From contig CAWKNX010000014.1 of NCBI GenBank assembly GCA_963851085.1, positions 1 to 64,000 of the forward strand: a stretch of DNA of 64,000 nt, given 5' to 3'. The stretch comes from DATFVJ01 sp963851085. Its GTDB lineage: Bacteria > Actinomycetota > Actinomycetes > Streptosporangiales > Streptosporangiaceae. The translations under genes and the position numbers were made by a program. The notes beneath the pieces are model-generated. The model worked only from the letters and a program-made list of their open reading frames with translations. It was not told where the DNA came from and made no database searches. Of this stretch, positions 50,184-60,375 are shown piece after piece. Position 1 is the stretch's first letter. Every line of letters begins with the position of its first letter.

Positions 50184-51443
50184 CTACCTCTTCTTCTTGC
50201 CGCTCGGGCGCCGCTTGGCCGAACTGGACCGCCTGGGCTGCTGGCGCTGGCCTCCGCTGCGCTGCTGACCCTGCTGGCCCTGCTGGCTTCGCGAGCCCCC
50301 GCGGCTGGATCCACCCCGGGCCGCGGCCGCAGCGGCCGCCCCCGATTCGGCGACGGTGTCGTCACCGTCCGGGCCCATGTCGGGATCGCCCGCGTCATCG
50401 GCGCTGATGGCGACCGCACCCGTCGCGGCGACACCGGCCTTCGCCTTCTTCGCCTGCCGCCGCTCCGCCCGGGCGCCGGACTCACGGACCGCCACCCGGC
50501 GGGCCAGGGCCTTGTACTGCGGCTCGCGTTCCTTCAGCGTCGCGAGGATCGGAGTGGCGATGCAGATAGATGAGTAGGTGCCGACGAGCATTCCGACGAA
50601 CAGCACGAGGGCAAGGTCTTTCAGGGTGCCCGCGCCGAGCAGACCGGCCCCGACGAACAGGATCGCGGCGACGGGCAGGAGGCCGATGATCGCCGTGTTG
50701 ATGGAGCGGACCAGGGTCTGGTTCACGGCGAGGTTGGCGGACTGGCTGTAGGTCATCCTGGCGCCGCCGAGCAGCCCCGCGGTGTTCTCACGGACCTTGT
50801 CGAAGACCACGACCGTGTCGTACAGCGAGTAGCCGAGGATCGTCAGCAGGCCGATCACTGACGCCGGCGACACCTCGAAGCCGACTATCGCGTAGATCCC
50901 CACGGCGATCACGATGTCATGCAGCAGCTTGATGATCGCGGATGCGGCCATCTTCCACTCGAATGCGATCGTCAGATACAGCACGATCGCGATGAGGAAG
51001 AAGATCAGTCCTTCGAGTGCCTTCTGTGAGATGTCCTTGCCCCAGCTCGCACCGACCGAGTTGACGCTGACCTGCGAGTGGAACCGGGACGCGAGCTCGT
51101 TCTCGATGCTCGTCACCTGGCCGTTGGTCAGCGGCTGGGTCTGGACCTCCCAGCCGGGCACCGAGCCACCGTTGAGCTGCTGCACAATCGGGTCGTCCGG
51201 CGCCCCGCCAGCCTTTGCCGCGGCCCGCACCTCGCTCACGGTGGCGCCCGCCGCCTTGAACTGGAAGACCGAGCCGCCCTTGAACTCGACGCTGTAGTTG
51301 AGCCCCAGCACGAGAATCGCGATCACGCTGATCACGATCGCGGAGGCTGAGATCAGGTAGAAGACGCGCTTCTTGCCGATGAAGTCGAATGAGACTTCCC
51401 CGCGGTAGAGCCGCCCGCCGATTTCGCCGAGGCGCGACATCAT
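50184..51443 (-). CDS. secF: Protein translocase subunit SecF
   Basis: SecF works with SecD and YajC to drive late steps of Sec export by proton motive force. The 419-residue product has six membrane segments and the SecF hallmarks NYSVEFKGGSVFQF, LHDIVIAVGIYAIVGFEVSPASVIGLLTILGYSLYDTVVVFDKVREN and NLAVNQTLVRSINTAI. The last 100 residues are a long cytoplasmic tail, first Ala/Asp-rich then Gln/Ser/Arg/Lys-rich. The ATG at 51443 overlaps the secD stop (ATGA). Confidence 0.96.
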   Translation of the reverse strand: MMSRLGEIGGRLYRGEVSFDFIGKKRVFYLISASAIVISVIAILVLGLNYSVEFKGGSVFQFKAAGATVSEVRAAAKAGGAPDDPIVQQLNGGSVPGWEVQTQPLTNGQVTSIENELASRFHSQVSVNSVGASWGKDISQKALEGLIFFLIAIVLYLTIAFEWKMAASAIIKLLHDIVIAVGIYAIVGFEVSPASVIGLLTILGYSLYDTVVVFDKVRENTAGLLGGARMTYSQSANLAVNQTLVRSINTAIIGLLPVAAILFVGAGLLGAGTLKDLALVLFVGMLVGTYSSICIATPILATLKEREPQYKALARRVAVRESGARAERRQAKKAKAGVAATGAVAISADDAGDPDMGPDGDDTVAESGAAAAAAARGGSSRGGSRSQQGQQGQQRSGGQRQQPRRSSSAKRRPSGKKKR

Positions 51444-53383
51444 GCCTCCTTGGGGCTGGTCCGCGACCGGGTCTGGCCGCCTCGTGGCGGCGGCTTGTCA
51501 TCGCGCGACGCCGCGGAAGCGCGGGCGGCCGTGGACGGCCGGGTCACGGGCCGCGGCGACGCCCGCCAGGACACCCGTGCTCCGAGCCTGGCCGGGTCGA
51601 GCCCGGAAAGCGGGTGGCCGCCACCATAGAACCGGGTACCCGCGAGCAGAGTGATCATCGGCTTGGTGAACAGGAAGACCACCACCACGTCGATGATGGT
51701 GGTGAGCCCTAGGGTGAAAGCGAAGCCCTTGACGTCGCCGATCGCGAAGTAGTACAGGAACGCCGCGGCGAGGAACGACACCGTGTCGGACACCAGGATC
51801 GTGCGCCGGGCGCGCTTCCAGCCGCGCTCCACCGCGGAACGCAGCGTGTTCCCGTCGCGCACCTCGTCACGCAGGCGCTCGAAGAACACCACGAACGAGT
51901 CGGCGGTGATACCGATGGCGACGATGAGACCCGCGATCCCGGCGAGGGACAGGGCGAAGCCCATGTACCTGCCGAGAGTGAGCACCGACATGTAGGTCAG
52001 CAGCGCGGATATGAGGAGGCTGGAGATGGCCACCAGGCCGAGGCCGCGGTAGTAGAGCAGCGAGTAGGCGATGACGAGGACGAAGCCGATCGCCGCCGCT
52101 ATCAGACCGCCCACGAGCTGATCACGGCCGAGGGTCGGCGACACGGTGTTCACCGCCTGGGTGACGAACTTGAGCGGCAGCGCGCCGTACTTGAGCACGT
52201 TGGCGAGATCGGTCGCGCTGCTCTGGGTGAAGTTGCCGGTGATCTGGGAGTTGCAGCAGGGGATCGCGCCCTGGTCCACGTTGGGCGATGAGATCACGAC
52301 GCCGTCGAGCACGATCGCGAACTGGTCGCGCACGGACGTGGGGTTGCCATTGTTGACGTACTGGCTGTTCATCTGCTGGGTCAGCGTGAAGAACTTCGCG
52401 CCGCCCGCGCCGTCGAAGGTGAAGTTGACCTGCCACGCGGTGCCGACCGATGTACCGGTGTTGGGCAGGCCGGCCGAGGCGTCGTGGATGTCGGTGCCCT
52501 CGACTTTCGCCACGTCGAGCAGGTACTTGGTCGTGCCGTCCTGCGAGCAGGAGACGATCTGGGAGTTCGGGTTGTCCTCGGCGTTGGGGTCGTAACCGAC
52601 CTGCTGCTGCCATTTCGTCACAGGCTGGCTGCAATCCAGCTTGTTGAACAGGGCGAGCACCTTGGGGTCGACGCCCGCGGTGCTCTCGCCCTGCGGCGCG
52701 GCCGTCGACGTGGGTGTCGGCGTCGGCGTGGCCGACGCGGATGGCGTGGGTGTCGGCGAGGCAGCGGCGGCCAGGCGGGCGGCGCCATGGCCGAGGGCCG
52801 TGCCGCCCGCGCCGGACGTGCCGTTGCGGAATCCGCCGAGCGCGTGCGGCGATCCGGTGGGCGACGCGGAGGCCGTGGCGGAAGGCGTCGAATTCGCGGA
52901 CGGAGACGGGGTGGCGTGCGCCGCCGACGTGCCGGACGGCGTGGGTGTGGGCGTGGCCGAAGCGGCCGGCGTGTTGGCCGACTCGAGCAGCACCTGGCGG
53001 AACCGCAACTGCGCCGTCTTGCCGAGCTTGCTGACCAGGGACTGCTGGCCGACGCCGGGAACGGCGACGTTGATGATGTCGTTACCCTCCTGCGTCACCT
53101 GCGCCTCGGTGACGCCCGAGCCGTTCACGCGCTCGCGGATGATCTCCAGCGCGCGCTGCATGTTCGCCTGCGGTGGCGTGCCGCCATGCGGTGTCACCGC
53201 TTTGAGGGTCACGGTCGTGCCGCTGCTCAGGTCGAGGCCGAGCTTCACCTTGAAGCCCTTGTGCCACTGGCCAGGGCTGAACGCGTCCTTGCCCACGATC
53301 GCGATGAGCAGCACAAAAATGAGCGCCGCCAGCACGGCGAGCGCGCGTCCCGGCCTTGGGACGTTGGTCTTCGGGGGAGCCAC
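51440..53383 (-). CDS. secD: Protein translocase subunit SecD
   Basis: The 647-residue product has a first membrane helix (about 14-31) and the P1 start FKVKLGLDLSSGTTVTL (LGLDLxGG-like). Five more helices follow, with GLIAAAIGFVLVIAYSLLYYRGLGLVA and GIAGLIVAIGITADSFVVFFERLRDEVR. Between residues about 135 and 230 the external P1 domain carries a roughly 90-residue Pro/Thr/Ser/Ala-rich insert (repeated PTPTPS-like stretches), more than in typical SecD. The cytoplasmic C-terminus is basic. It starts with GTG at 53383 and is coupled to secF. Confidence 0.96.
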   Translation of the reverse strand: MAPPKTNVPRPGRALAVLAALIFVLLIAIVGKDAFSPGQWHKGFKVKLGLDLSSGTTVTLKAVTPHGGTPPQANMQRALEIIRERVNGSGVTEAQVTQEGNDIINVAVPGVGQQSLVSKLGKTAQLRFRQVLLESANTPAASATPTPTPSGTSAAHATPSPSANSTPSATASASPTGSPHALGGFRNGTSGAGGTALGHGAARLAAAASPTPTPSASATPTPTPTSTAAPQGESTAGVDPKVLALFNKLDCSQPVTKWQQQVGYDPNAEDNPNSQIVSCSQDGTTKYLLDVAKVEGTDIHDASAGLPNTGTSVGTAWQVNFTFDGAGGAKFFTLTQQMNSQYVNNGNPTSVRDQFAIVLDGVVISSPNVDQGAIPCCNSQITGNFTQSSATDLANVLKYGALPLKFVTQAVNTVSPTLGRDQLVGGLIAAAIGFVLVIAYSLLYYRGLGLVAISSLLISALLTYMSVLTLGRYMGFALSLAGIAGLIVAIGITADSFVVFFERLRDEVRDGNTLRSAVERGWKRARRTILVSDTVSFLAAAFLYYFAIGDVKGFAFTLGLTTIIDVVVVFLFTKPMITLLAGTRFYGGGHPLSGLDPARLGARVSWRASPRPVTRPSTAARASAASRDDKPPPRGGQTRSRTSPKEA

Positions 53384-53433
53384 TTCTCTCTGCCCTCGTC
53401 TAGGTCCGGGTTACGGTCCGGTGTGCGTTTCTG

Positions 53434-53883
53434 CTACTTCTCCGCCGCCTGGCCGTCACGGGCCGGGTCGGTGTCGTCCCCTGACCGCGCCGTGGGTGGC
53501 TCGTCCAGCGGCTCTTCCGCCTCCGCGTCCGCGGCCGGCTGTGCGCCGTTGCCAGTGCCTTCGGCCATATCGGCCTCGAACGGTGCGTCGGAGAGCACGT
53601 CCATGATGGCGCGCTTCAGGTAGCGGACCTCCACGCCCGGCGCGACCTCGATCACCACGTCACCATCCTCGACAGCGGTGACAGTCCCGTACATGCCCGC
53701 CGTGGTGCGGACCCGCTGGCCAGGCACGACAGTGTCCTGAACCTGCGCGACCTGACGCTGGCGGTTGCGCTGCGGTCTGATCATCAGGAAGTAGAAGATG
53801 CCGAAGATCAGCACAAGGATGATGATCAGGGTGAACGGCGAGCTGCTTTTCGACGACGAGGCCGCCAGCAGTGTGTTGCCCAT
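53434..53883 (-). CDS. yajC: Preprotein translocase subunit YajC
   Basis: YajC is a small SecDF partner. The 149-residue product has one membrane helix (FTLIIILVLIFGIFYFLMIRPQRNRQRQ) with the family motif RPQ, then GQRVRTTAGMYGTVTAVEDGDVVIEVAPGVEVRYLKRAIMDVL. The C-terminal 45 residues are Asp/Glu/Ala-rich. The ATG at 53883 has ggaagg 11 bases upstream; a TTG at 53910 would add nine residues. It lies 50 bases upstream of secD, as in other actinobacteria. Confidence 0.95.
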   Translation of the reverse strand: MGNTLLAASSSKSSSPFTLIIILVLIFGIFYFLMIRPQRNRQRQVAQVQDTVVPGQRVRTTAGMYGTVTAVEDGDVVIEVAPGVEVRYLKRAIMDVLSDAPFEADMAEGTGNGAQPAADAEAEEPLDEPPTARSGDDTDPARDGQAAEK

Positions 53884-54474
53884 CGGCGGGCATCCTTCCA
53901 GTTGGTTCAATGCACGCGGTCACGCGGCCGGTGGCCGGGGTTAACCCCCCGGGTACAGCCGGTGACCAACTGTCGGAGTTTAGCGACGGATGAAGGTCGC
54001 TCCAACAGGCTACGGCCTTCCAGGCCCAATTGTGTCGCGCCCGTGATCGTAGCGGGCCCGGTGCACAGCGGTGCGCAAGATGCCGCGGAATCCAGCTGCC
54101 CGGTGCCGAGGATCCGGGTGCTTCCTACCGGAAACGTACACGAAAACCACAGAAGCGCCCTATTGCCCGCCCTTGCCCGCCCTTGCCCGCCCTTGCCGCC
54201 GCTCGCGGCCGGCCGAGCGTAGGGGCAAGGCCTGCCCAGGGGGATTCGGCGCGCAGATGCGGCGGGGAGCAGCGGATGGCAGCGTGAGCGGCGCGGGTGA
54301 GCAGGGCTAGGAGGCCGCTGAACAACGGCGTCGGATCAGCCAGCGGGTCATCCGCGCCCGGCTGGCAAGGCGGAGCCCGAGGCCGCTACCAGCGGTTTGT
54401 AACGGCGAGGGTGACAACGCCGCCAGCCGGGATGCGGGGGCACGCGAGCCGGGCAGGTGTTGTTCCGCGGCCTC
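53884..54474. other. 591-base gap between ruvB and yajC
   Basis: No convincing gene is seen on either strand. The region holds the promoter side of yajC-secD-secF and the end of the ruv operon, plus a 10-bp tandem repeat at 54163-54200. The remaining open frames are Arg/Ala/Gly-rich with no ribosome site. Confidence 0.45.
54163..54200. repeat. 10-bp tandem repeat
   Basis: ttgcccgccc is repeated three times exactly (54163-54172, 54173-54182, 54183-54192), followed by a partial fourth (ttgccgcc). It is in non-coding DNA between yajC and ruvB. Confidence 0.9.
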
Positions 54475-55734
54475 CTAAGGGCGAGTCTGCCCGCAGCGGG
54501 GGTCTGGCTCGACCGGAGCGAGGCCCTCGCCATTTGCCTGCGTCAGGTCGAAGAGCACCGGGTCGCCGGCCGCGCCCGGCTGCCATGGCATGCCGCCGGG
54601 CTGCGGGGCGACTGGAGGGGCAATGCCGAGATGTGCCCATGCGGCCGTTGTCGCGACCCGCCCCCTGGGTGTGCGGGCCAGCAGCCCGGCCCGGACAAGA
54701 AAGGGCTCGGCCACGACCTCGACGGTCTCCGGTTCCTCACCGACCGCGACGGCCAGCGTGGAAAGACCGACGGGCCCGCCGTTGAACCGCCTGAGCAGCG
54801 CGTCGAGAACCGCTTGGTCGAGCCGGTCGAGGCCCTCTTCGTCCACCTCGTACAGTTCAAGCGCGGCACGCGCGGTCGGCCTGTTCACCACACCGTCGCC
54901 GCGCACCTCCGCGTAGTCGCGGACCCGGCGGAGCAGTCGGTTCGCGATCCGGGGCGTGCCACGCGAGCGCCGCGCGATCTCCGCGCCGCCGGCGTCATGC
55001 AGCGGCACGCCGAGCAGACCGGCCGAGCGCCGCAGGATGATTTCGAGCTCACCCGGTTCGTAGAAGTCGAGGTGAGCGGTAAAACCGAACCTGTCACGCA
55101 ACGGCGCGGGAAGCAGCCCGGCGCGCGTCGTGGCACCGACCAGGGTGAACGGGGCGATATCAAGCGGGATCGCGGTCGCACCCGGGCCTTTGCCTATGAC
55201 CACGTCGACACGGAAATCCTCCATCGCCAGGTACAGCATCTCCTCGGCCGGCCGGGCGAGCCGGTGAATCTCGTCGATGAAGATGACCTCGCCCGTACTG
55301 AGCGTGGAGAGCACCGCCGCAAGATCTCCGGCCCGCTCGATCGCCGGGCCGCTGGTGATCCGCAGCGGTGACCCGAGCTCGGCAGCGATGATCATCGCCA
55401 TCGTGGTCTTGCCGATACCCGGCGGGCCGGAAAGCAGCACATGGTCAGGGACCCTGCCGCGCCGCTGTGCGCCGCGCAGCACTAGCGTCAGTTGCTCGCG
55501 CACACGCGCCTGGCCGATGAACTCGTCGAGCCGCTTGGGGCGCAGCGCACCCTCGATCGCCCGCTCGTCGGCGTCGGCGAGCGGAGACACGACGCTGTCG
55601 GCGCCACCGTCGGCCGCGCTGACCTCGGCCGCGCTGACCTCCGCGGCCCTGACCTCTGCCGCGCCGCTACCCGCCGTATCGCGTGCGCCATTGCCCGCCA
55701 CGGCGCCAGCCTCGTGCTCGGCCGCGGCGCTCAC
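54475..55734 (-). CDS. ruvB: Holliday junction branch migration DNA helicase RuvB
   Basis: RuvB is the hexameric AAA+ motor of the RuvAB branch-migration complex. The 419-residue product has a 60-residue Ala/Glu/Ser N-terminal extension with repeated AAEVSAAEV-type units. It then has the family start LRPKRLDEFIGQARVREQL, Walker A LLSGPPGIGKTTMAMII, Walker B IFIDEIHRL, sensor 1 GATTRAGLLPAPLRDRFG and SRGTPRIANRLLRRVRDYA. The C-terminal tail after the winged helix is also extended. The GTG at 55734 overlaps the ruvA stop. Confidence 0.96.
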   Translation of the reverse strand: MSAAAEHEAGAVAGNGARDTAGSGAAEVRAAEVSAAEVSAADGGADSVVSPLADADERAIEGALRPKRLDEFIGQARVREQLTLVLRGAQRRGRVPDHVLLSGPPGIGKTTMAMIIAAELGSPLRITSGPAIERAGDLAAVLSTLSTGEVIFIDEIHRLARPAEEMLYLAMEDFRVDVVIGKGPGATAIPLDIAPFTLVGATTRAGLLPAPLRDRFGFTAHLDFYEPGELEIILRRSAGLLGVPLHDAGGAEIARRSRGTPRIANRLLRRVRDYAEVRGDGVVNRPTARAALELYEVDEEGLDRLDQAVLDALLRRFNGGPVGLSTLAVAVGEEPETVEVVAEPFLVRAGLLARTPRGRVATTAAWAHLGIAPPVAPQPGGMPWQPGAAGDPVLFDLTQANGEGLAPVEPDPRCGQTRP

Positions 55735-56399
55735 GAGCGGCTCAGTTGCCGCAGCGCGGCGCGCAGGGCCACGGACAGGTCGATCGGCTGGCCATCGTGG
55801 TCGTCCGAGCCCGCGGTCAGCTCGGGCTCCACCGCGGCGACTGCCTGCTCCGCATCACGCGGCGACCAGCCGAGCCCGGTCAGGGCGGCGTGCAGCTTGT
55901 CACGCCAGGCGCCAGGCCCGCCCGCGGCAAGCCCAGCGCCCTCGCCGCCGCGCCGGCCATCAGCATCGGGCAAGGCGCCCGTGCCCAGCTCAGGCCCTGG
56001 CGCGCCAAGCCGGCCCGCGAGTTCGAGGACGATACGCTGCGCGCCCTTCTTGCCAATGCCCGGCACCATCATCAGCGCGGCGAGGTCTTCGGCCGCGATC
56101 GCGCGGCGCAGCGCATCCGGGCTGTGCACGGCGAGCATGGCGAGCGCCAGCCGCGGACCGACGCCACTCGCGGTCTGAAGCAGCTCGAACACGGTCCGCT
56201 CGTCCTCGTCGGCGAATCCGTAGAGGGTGAGCGCGTCCTCGCGCACGATCAGCGAGGTCGGGACCCGAGCCCGCTCGCCAGGCCGCAGCCTCGCGAGTGT
56301 CCCCGGCGTGCACTGCACGGCGAGGCCGAACCCGCCGATGTCGACCACCGCGCCGTCCGGTGCGACCGAGGACACGGTGCCGTCCAGATGGGAGATCAC
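55731..56399 (-). CDS. ruvA: Holliday junction DNA-binding protein RuvA
   Basis: RuvA binds four-way junctions and targets RuvB. The 222-residue product has the OB-fold N-terminus (MISHLDGTVSSVAPDGAVVDIGGFGLAVQCTPGTL), two helix-hairpin-helix motifs (TASGVGPRLALAML and MVPGIGKKGAQRIVLEL) and domain III (LGWSPRDAEQAVAAV) that contacts RuvB. The linker between domains II and III is Gly/Ala-rich and longer than usual. Start GTG at 56399 and stop both overlap neighbours (GTGA), so ruvC-ruvA-ruvB are tightly coupled. Confidence 0.96.
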   Translation of the reverse strand: MISHLDGTVSSVAPDGAVVDIGGFGLAVQCTPGTLARLRPGERARVPTSLIVREDALTLYGFADEDERTVFELLQTASGVGPRLALAMLAVHSPDALRRAIAAEDLAALMMVPGIGKKGAQRIVLELAGRLGAPGPELGTGALPDADGRRGGEGAGLAAGGPGAWRDKLHAALTGLGWSPRDAEQAVAAVEPELTAGSDDHDGQPIDLSVALRAALRQLSRS

Positions 56400-57025
56400 C
56401 TTGCACCTCCTGCTGAGCTAGCGGGATGCCCACCGACCCCGGGCGGCCGGGCACCCCCGGCTGACCGGGGCCCTTCGGCTGACCGGGGCCCTTCGGCTGA
56501 CCGGGGCTGACCTGCGCCATGAGCCGCGAGCGCGCGGGAAAGCCGTTGCTCGGCCGAACCGCGCCACAGATGGCAGATGGCGAGCGCGAGCGCGTCGGCT
56601 GTGTCGGCGGGGCGGGGCGGATCTGTCAGCCGCAGCAGCCTGGTCACCATGCCGGCCACCTGCGCCTTGTCCGCGCGCCCGCTCCCCGTCACCGCGGCCT
56701 TGGCCTCGCTCGGCGTGTGCAGTGCCACCGGAATCCCGCGCCGCGCGGCGCACACGATGGCGACCGCGCCCGCCTGCGCGGTGCCCATGACCGTGCGCAG
56801 GTTGTCCTGGCTGAACACGCGCTCGACGGCGACCGCGTCCGGGCGGTACCTGTCCAGCCACTCCCCGATCTCCAGGTCGAGAGCGAGCAGCCGCGCCGCA
56901 ACGTCGTCGCTCGCGGGAGTGCGCACCACGCCCGCGCCGACGAGCGACAGCGGCCGGCCAGGCACACCGTCGACCACGCCAAGGCCGCAGCGGGTCAGAC
57001 CCGGGTCGACCCCGAACACCCGCAT
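56396..57025 (-). CDS. ruvC: Crossover junction endodeoxyribonuclease RuvC
   Basis: RuvC resolves Holliday junctions by symmetric nicking. The 209-residue product shows MRVFGVDPGLTRCGLGVV with Asp7, VAVERVFSQDNLRTVMGTAQAGAV with the catalytic glutamate, HTPSEAKAAVTGSGRADKAQV and DTADALALAICH with the last acidic residues. The C-terminal 35 residues are extra and contain PRSAEG repeats encoded by an 18-bp tandem repeat (gaccggggcccttcggct, 56463-56498). The ATG at 57025 is set by the conserved N-terminus. Confidence 0.96.
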   Translation of the reverse strand: MRVFGVDPGLTRCGLGVVDGVPGRPLSLVGAGVVRTPASDDVAARLLALDLEIGEWLDRYRPDAVAVERVFSQDNLRTVMGTAQAGAVAIVCAARRGIPVALHTPSEAKAAVTGSGRADKAQVAGMVTRLLRLTDPPRPADTADALALAICHLWRGSAEQRLSRALAAHGAGQPRSAEGPRSAEGPRSAGGARPPGVGGHPASSAGGAR

Positions 57026-57197
57026 GGCGGCACCATCCCGTTCAGCCCGTTCGCTCACGAACACGTGTTCGGCAGGAACGCTACCCGGTCGGCCCGCCCG
57101 CCGGGCGCAGCGGGCCCGGCGTGTCGCCGACGCTGTCACAATCGGGACATCAAGGGGCGGCAGTGCCTGGCGGCGCGCGGGCCGGCCGGGCGCAGCG

Positions 57198-58430
57198 TCA
57201 GAACGTATCCAGGCAGAAGGGCTGCGCGGCGAACGCGGCGTCGAACAGCACGTCATCGCCCGGGTTTCCGCCGCCCGCGAGCCCGCTGCGGCGCAGCACG
57301 GGCACCGTCGTGCCTGCGTACAACGCGGCAAAACCGCGCACGTCCATGCTGAGCGCCGCAGCGGCAGCCGTTCGGGAGGGTTCAAGTGCTCCCTTGCCGC
57401 CACCGACGGTAAGCGTCCAGTCCCCCGCGTTGCCCGGGCGGCCGGCGTCGCGCAGCCGCAGCGGCACGGAGAGTTCGAGGCCGGCCGGGAAGCCGCGGCC
57501 CGCGACCGCTGCCGGAGCGTCCACGACCCGCAGCATCCACGGATGGACGCTGGCAAGCGCCGTGTCCGGTTCCCTCATCATGATCCCGAACGGCTCCGCG
57601 GGGCTGACGCGTGCCCGCACGGTACGCGCGACCGACGAGGACGAAGCGAGCAGCGACCAGATGTCCCTTGTGGTTGCGTGCGACCCGGCGATGGCCCGTT
57701 CCACCAGGAGTTCGTCATTGCCGTCCCGCCAGCGGTACGCGACGAATCCGTCCGCGCCGAGATAGCTGAAAAGCTCGTCGCTGTCCAGCCACTGCCGGGT
57801 GGAGGGCTCATCCCAGGTGAGCGGACCACAGTCACGAGCGCCGGCGTGGACCGCGCAGTGCACGGCACGGACCGCCTCGCTGTCGCCGGGTGCGACGCGG
57901 CCGAGCCCGCCGCGCGGCGCCCCTGGTTCCGGCGTGATCGTGCGCAGGGAGCGGGCCGGAATCTCGGCCTCGTAGCAGATGCCCGCCAGTTCCCAGCCGA
58001 GCGACCTGTAGATGGCCGAGGTCGCCGGGTACAACACGGACAGCGGGTACGCACATGCGGCGATGTGGGCGAGCAGTTCGGTCATCAGAGCGCGGCCGAT
58101 CCCGATGCCGCGGTCCTCGGGCGCGACCGCGACGTTCGCCACGCCCGCCGCAGGGACACCGCGGCCGAGCCACCACTGCGTCATGTCGTGGAAGCACGCG
58201 GCCGCGGCCATCCTCGCGCCGTCGAAGGCGGCGAGGTAACGGCCGGCCGCGATGTTGTGGCTGGCCTGGGCGAGCCAGGCCGCCCGCTGAAGCGGGGTCG
58301 CGGGGCCGAAGGCGCGTGTCCTCAGGTCGAAAAGCTGGTCGTAGTCATCGTCAGGGCCAAGCGCACGGATCTGGATGCCAGGCGCCGGGTCTCCCCTGCT
58401 CGCTCCGCTCCCCCCGCCGCCTGCGATCAA
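57198..58430 (-). CDS. Eis-like GNAT N-acetyltransferase
   Basis: The 410-residue product has the layout of the Eis family: an N-terminal GNAT domain with acetyl-CoA loop VAVAPEDRGIGIGRALMTELL, a second GNAT-like domain, and a C-terminal SCP2-like domain. Its last residues, FCLDTF, end in phenylalanine, like Eis where the terminal carboxylate acts in catalysis. Eis enzymes acetylate amines, including aminoglycosides and peptides; the substrate here is unknown. The proposed start is TTG at 58430, two bases after the yebC stop with ggagaagg upstream; no ATG or GTG fits the conserved N-terminus. It lies between yebC and ruvC. Confidence 0.85.
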   Translation of the reverse strand: MIAGGGGSGASRGDPAPGIQIRALGPDDDYDQLFDLRTRAFGPATPLQRAAWLAQASHNIAAGRYLAAFDGARMAAAACFHDMTQWWLGRGVPAAGVANVAVAPEDRGIGIGRALMTELLAHIAACAYPLSVLYPATSAIYRSLGWELAGICYEAEIPARSLRTITPEPGAPRGGLGRVAPGDSEAVRAVHCAVHAGARDCGPLTWDEPSTRQWLDSDELFSYLGADGFVAYRWRDGNDELLVERAIAGSHATTRDIWSLLASSSSVARTVRARVSPAEPFGIMMREPDTALASVHPWMLRVVDAPAAVAGRGFPAGLELSVPLRLRDAGRPGNAGDWTLTVGGGKGALEPSRTAAAAALSMDVRGFAALYAGTTVPVLRRSGLAGGGNPGDDVLFDAAFAAQPFCLDTF

Positions 58431-58432
58431 GC

Positions 58433-59181
<749 letters not shown>

Positions 59182-59185
<4 letters not shown>

Positions 59186-59790
59186 GATCTCCCCTTCACG
59201 ATCTCGGCGAAGAGCCGGTGGACGCGGTCGTCCGCGGTGAGCTCCGGGTGGAACGCGGTAGCCAGCAGCGGCCCCTGCCGGACGGCCACGATCCTACCCG
59301 TGGAGCCGTCCGTGGCGAGGATCTCGACCGCCGGACCTGCCTGGTCGACCCAGGGCGCGCGGATGAAGACCGCGCGCAGCCGCGGGCCCTCGATGCCCCG
59401 GATATCCAGCTCAGTCTCGAACGAGTCCACCTGGCGCCCGAACGCGTTCCGCCGCACGGTCATGTCGATCCCGCCGAACGTCTCCTGTCCCGCGGCTCCG
59501 TCGAGCAGCCGGTCCGCGAGCATGATCATCCCAGCGCAGGAGCCGAAGGCGGGCATGCCAGCGGTGATGCGCTTGCGTACCGGCTCCATCAGCTCGAACG
59601 CGGTGGCCAGCTTCCATATGGTCGTGGACTCACCGCCCGGAATCACCAGGCCGTCGACCGCGTCAAGTTCGTCCGGCCGCCTGATGGCGGCCGGATGCGC
59701 ACCGGCCGCGCGCAGCGCGCGCATGTGCTCACGGACGTCGCCCTGCAAGGCAAGCACGCCGATGACCGGGTTCGTAAACGACACCGACAC
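59182..59790 (-). CDS. pdxT: Pyridoxal 5'-phosphate synthase glutaminase subunit PdxT
   Basis: PdxT hydrolyses glutamine and passes ammonia to PdxS for vitamin B6 synthesis. The 202-residue class I amidotransferase has VIGVLALQGDVREHMRAL, LVIPGGESTTIWKL, the nucleophile cysteine in AFGSCAGMIMLADR and the His-Glu pair in ATAFHPELTADDRVH. The GTG at 59790 has aggagg six bases upstream. It appears intact, whereas its partner gene pdxS is frameshifted upstream and a broken gene lies between them. Confidence 0.95.
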
Positions 59791-59850
59791 GGGCACCCTC
59801 CTGTCTGGACGCTGACCTTTGACGTGGCGCTCTGCCGCGAACCTGCACAT

Positions 59851-60356
59851 TCAACACCCGGTACCCCCGGCCGTCATCCCGCAGGTCCAGCCGGGCGGCA
59901 GGTTCTCGGTGGCGCCGCCGCCGCGGGCGGTGACGGCGACCCGGCTTTGCCCGAGCCGCAGGCCCGTGATTGTCACGGCGCCAAGCCGGTCGGGCAGCAC
60001 GGGCCGGAGCGTGATCCGGCGCTGCGGCACGTCCGGCTCCAGGCCCAGGAGCGCGCGGAGGACGAGCAGCGGTGCCGCGCTGGCCCGGGCCCGCGGCGAG
60101 CAGGAGGTGGGGTAGGGCAAGGGCGGGCCGAACTGATCCCGGTGAAAGCGCGAAATGACCCGCGCATCGCGCGCGAACATGCCCTGTGCGCCCTCCGGAG
60201 TGATGTCACCGGACACGGCGGACAGGCAGAAGGTAATGCCGTCGAGCAGGGTGGTGAGATCAGCCCCGGCGGTGACCGGCGCTGACGTCGTGCCGTTGAG
60301 AATGCGCCCTCAGTACCCGTGACAGTTGGCTCAGTGCTCACTGACCCGGTGCTCAT
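59851..60356 (-). pseudogene. Remnant of a glycogen-debranching-type glycosidase gene
   Basis: In one frame, residues resembling the N-terminal domain of glycogen debranching proteins (LLDGITFCLSAVSGDITPEGAQGMFARDARVISRF) run directly into a C-terminal glycosidase piece (FGPPLPYPTSCSPRARASAAPLLVLRALLGLEPD, then LRPVLPDRLGAVTITGLRLG). The whole catalytic core, normally several hundred residues, is missing in frame. The N-terminus is also broken: an ATG at 60356 opens another frame, and the debranching frame has a stop at 60310-60312. It lies 19 bases after pdxS. This is read as a gene relic; a small expressed fusion is unlikely. Confidence 0.75.
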
Positions 60357-60375
60357 TGCGCGGCACGGGCGGCTG

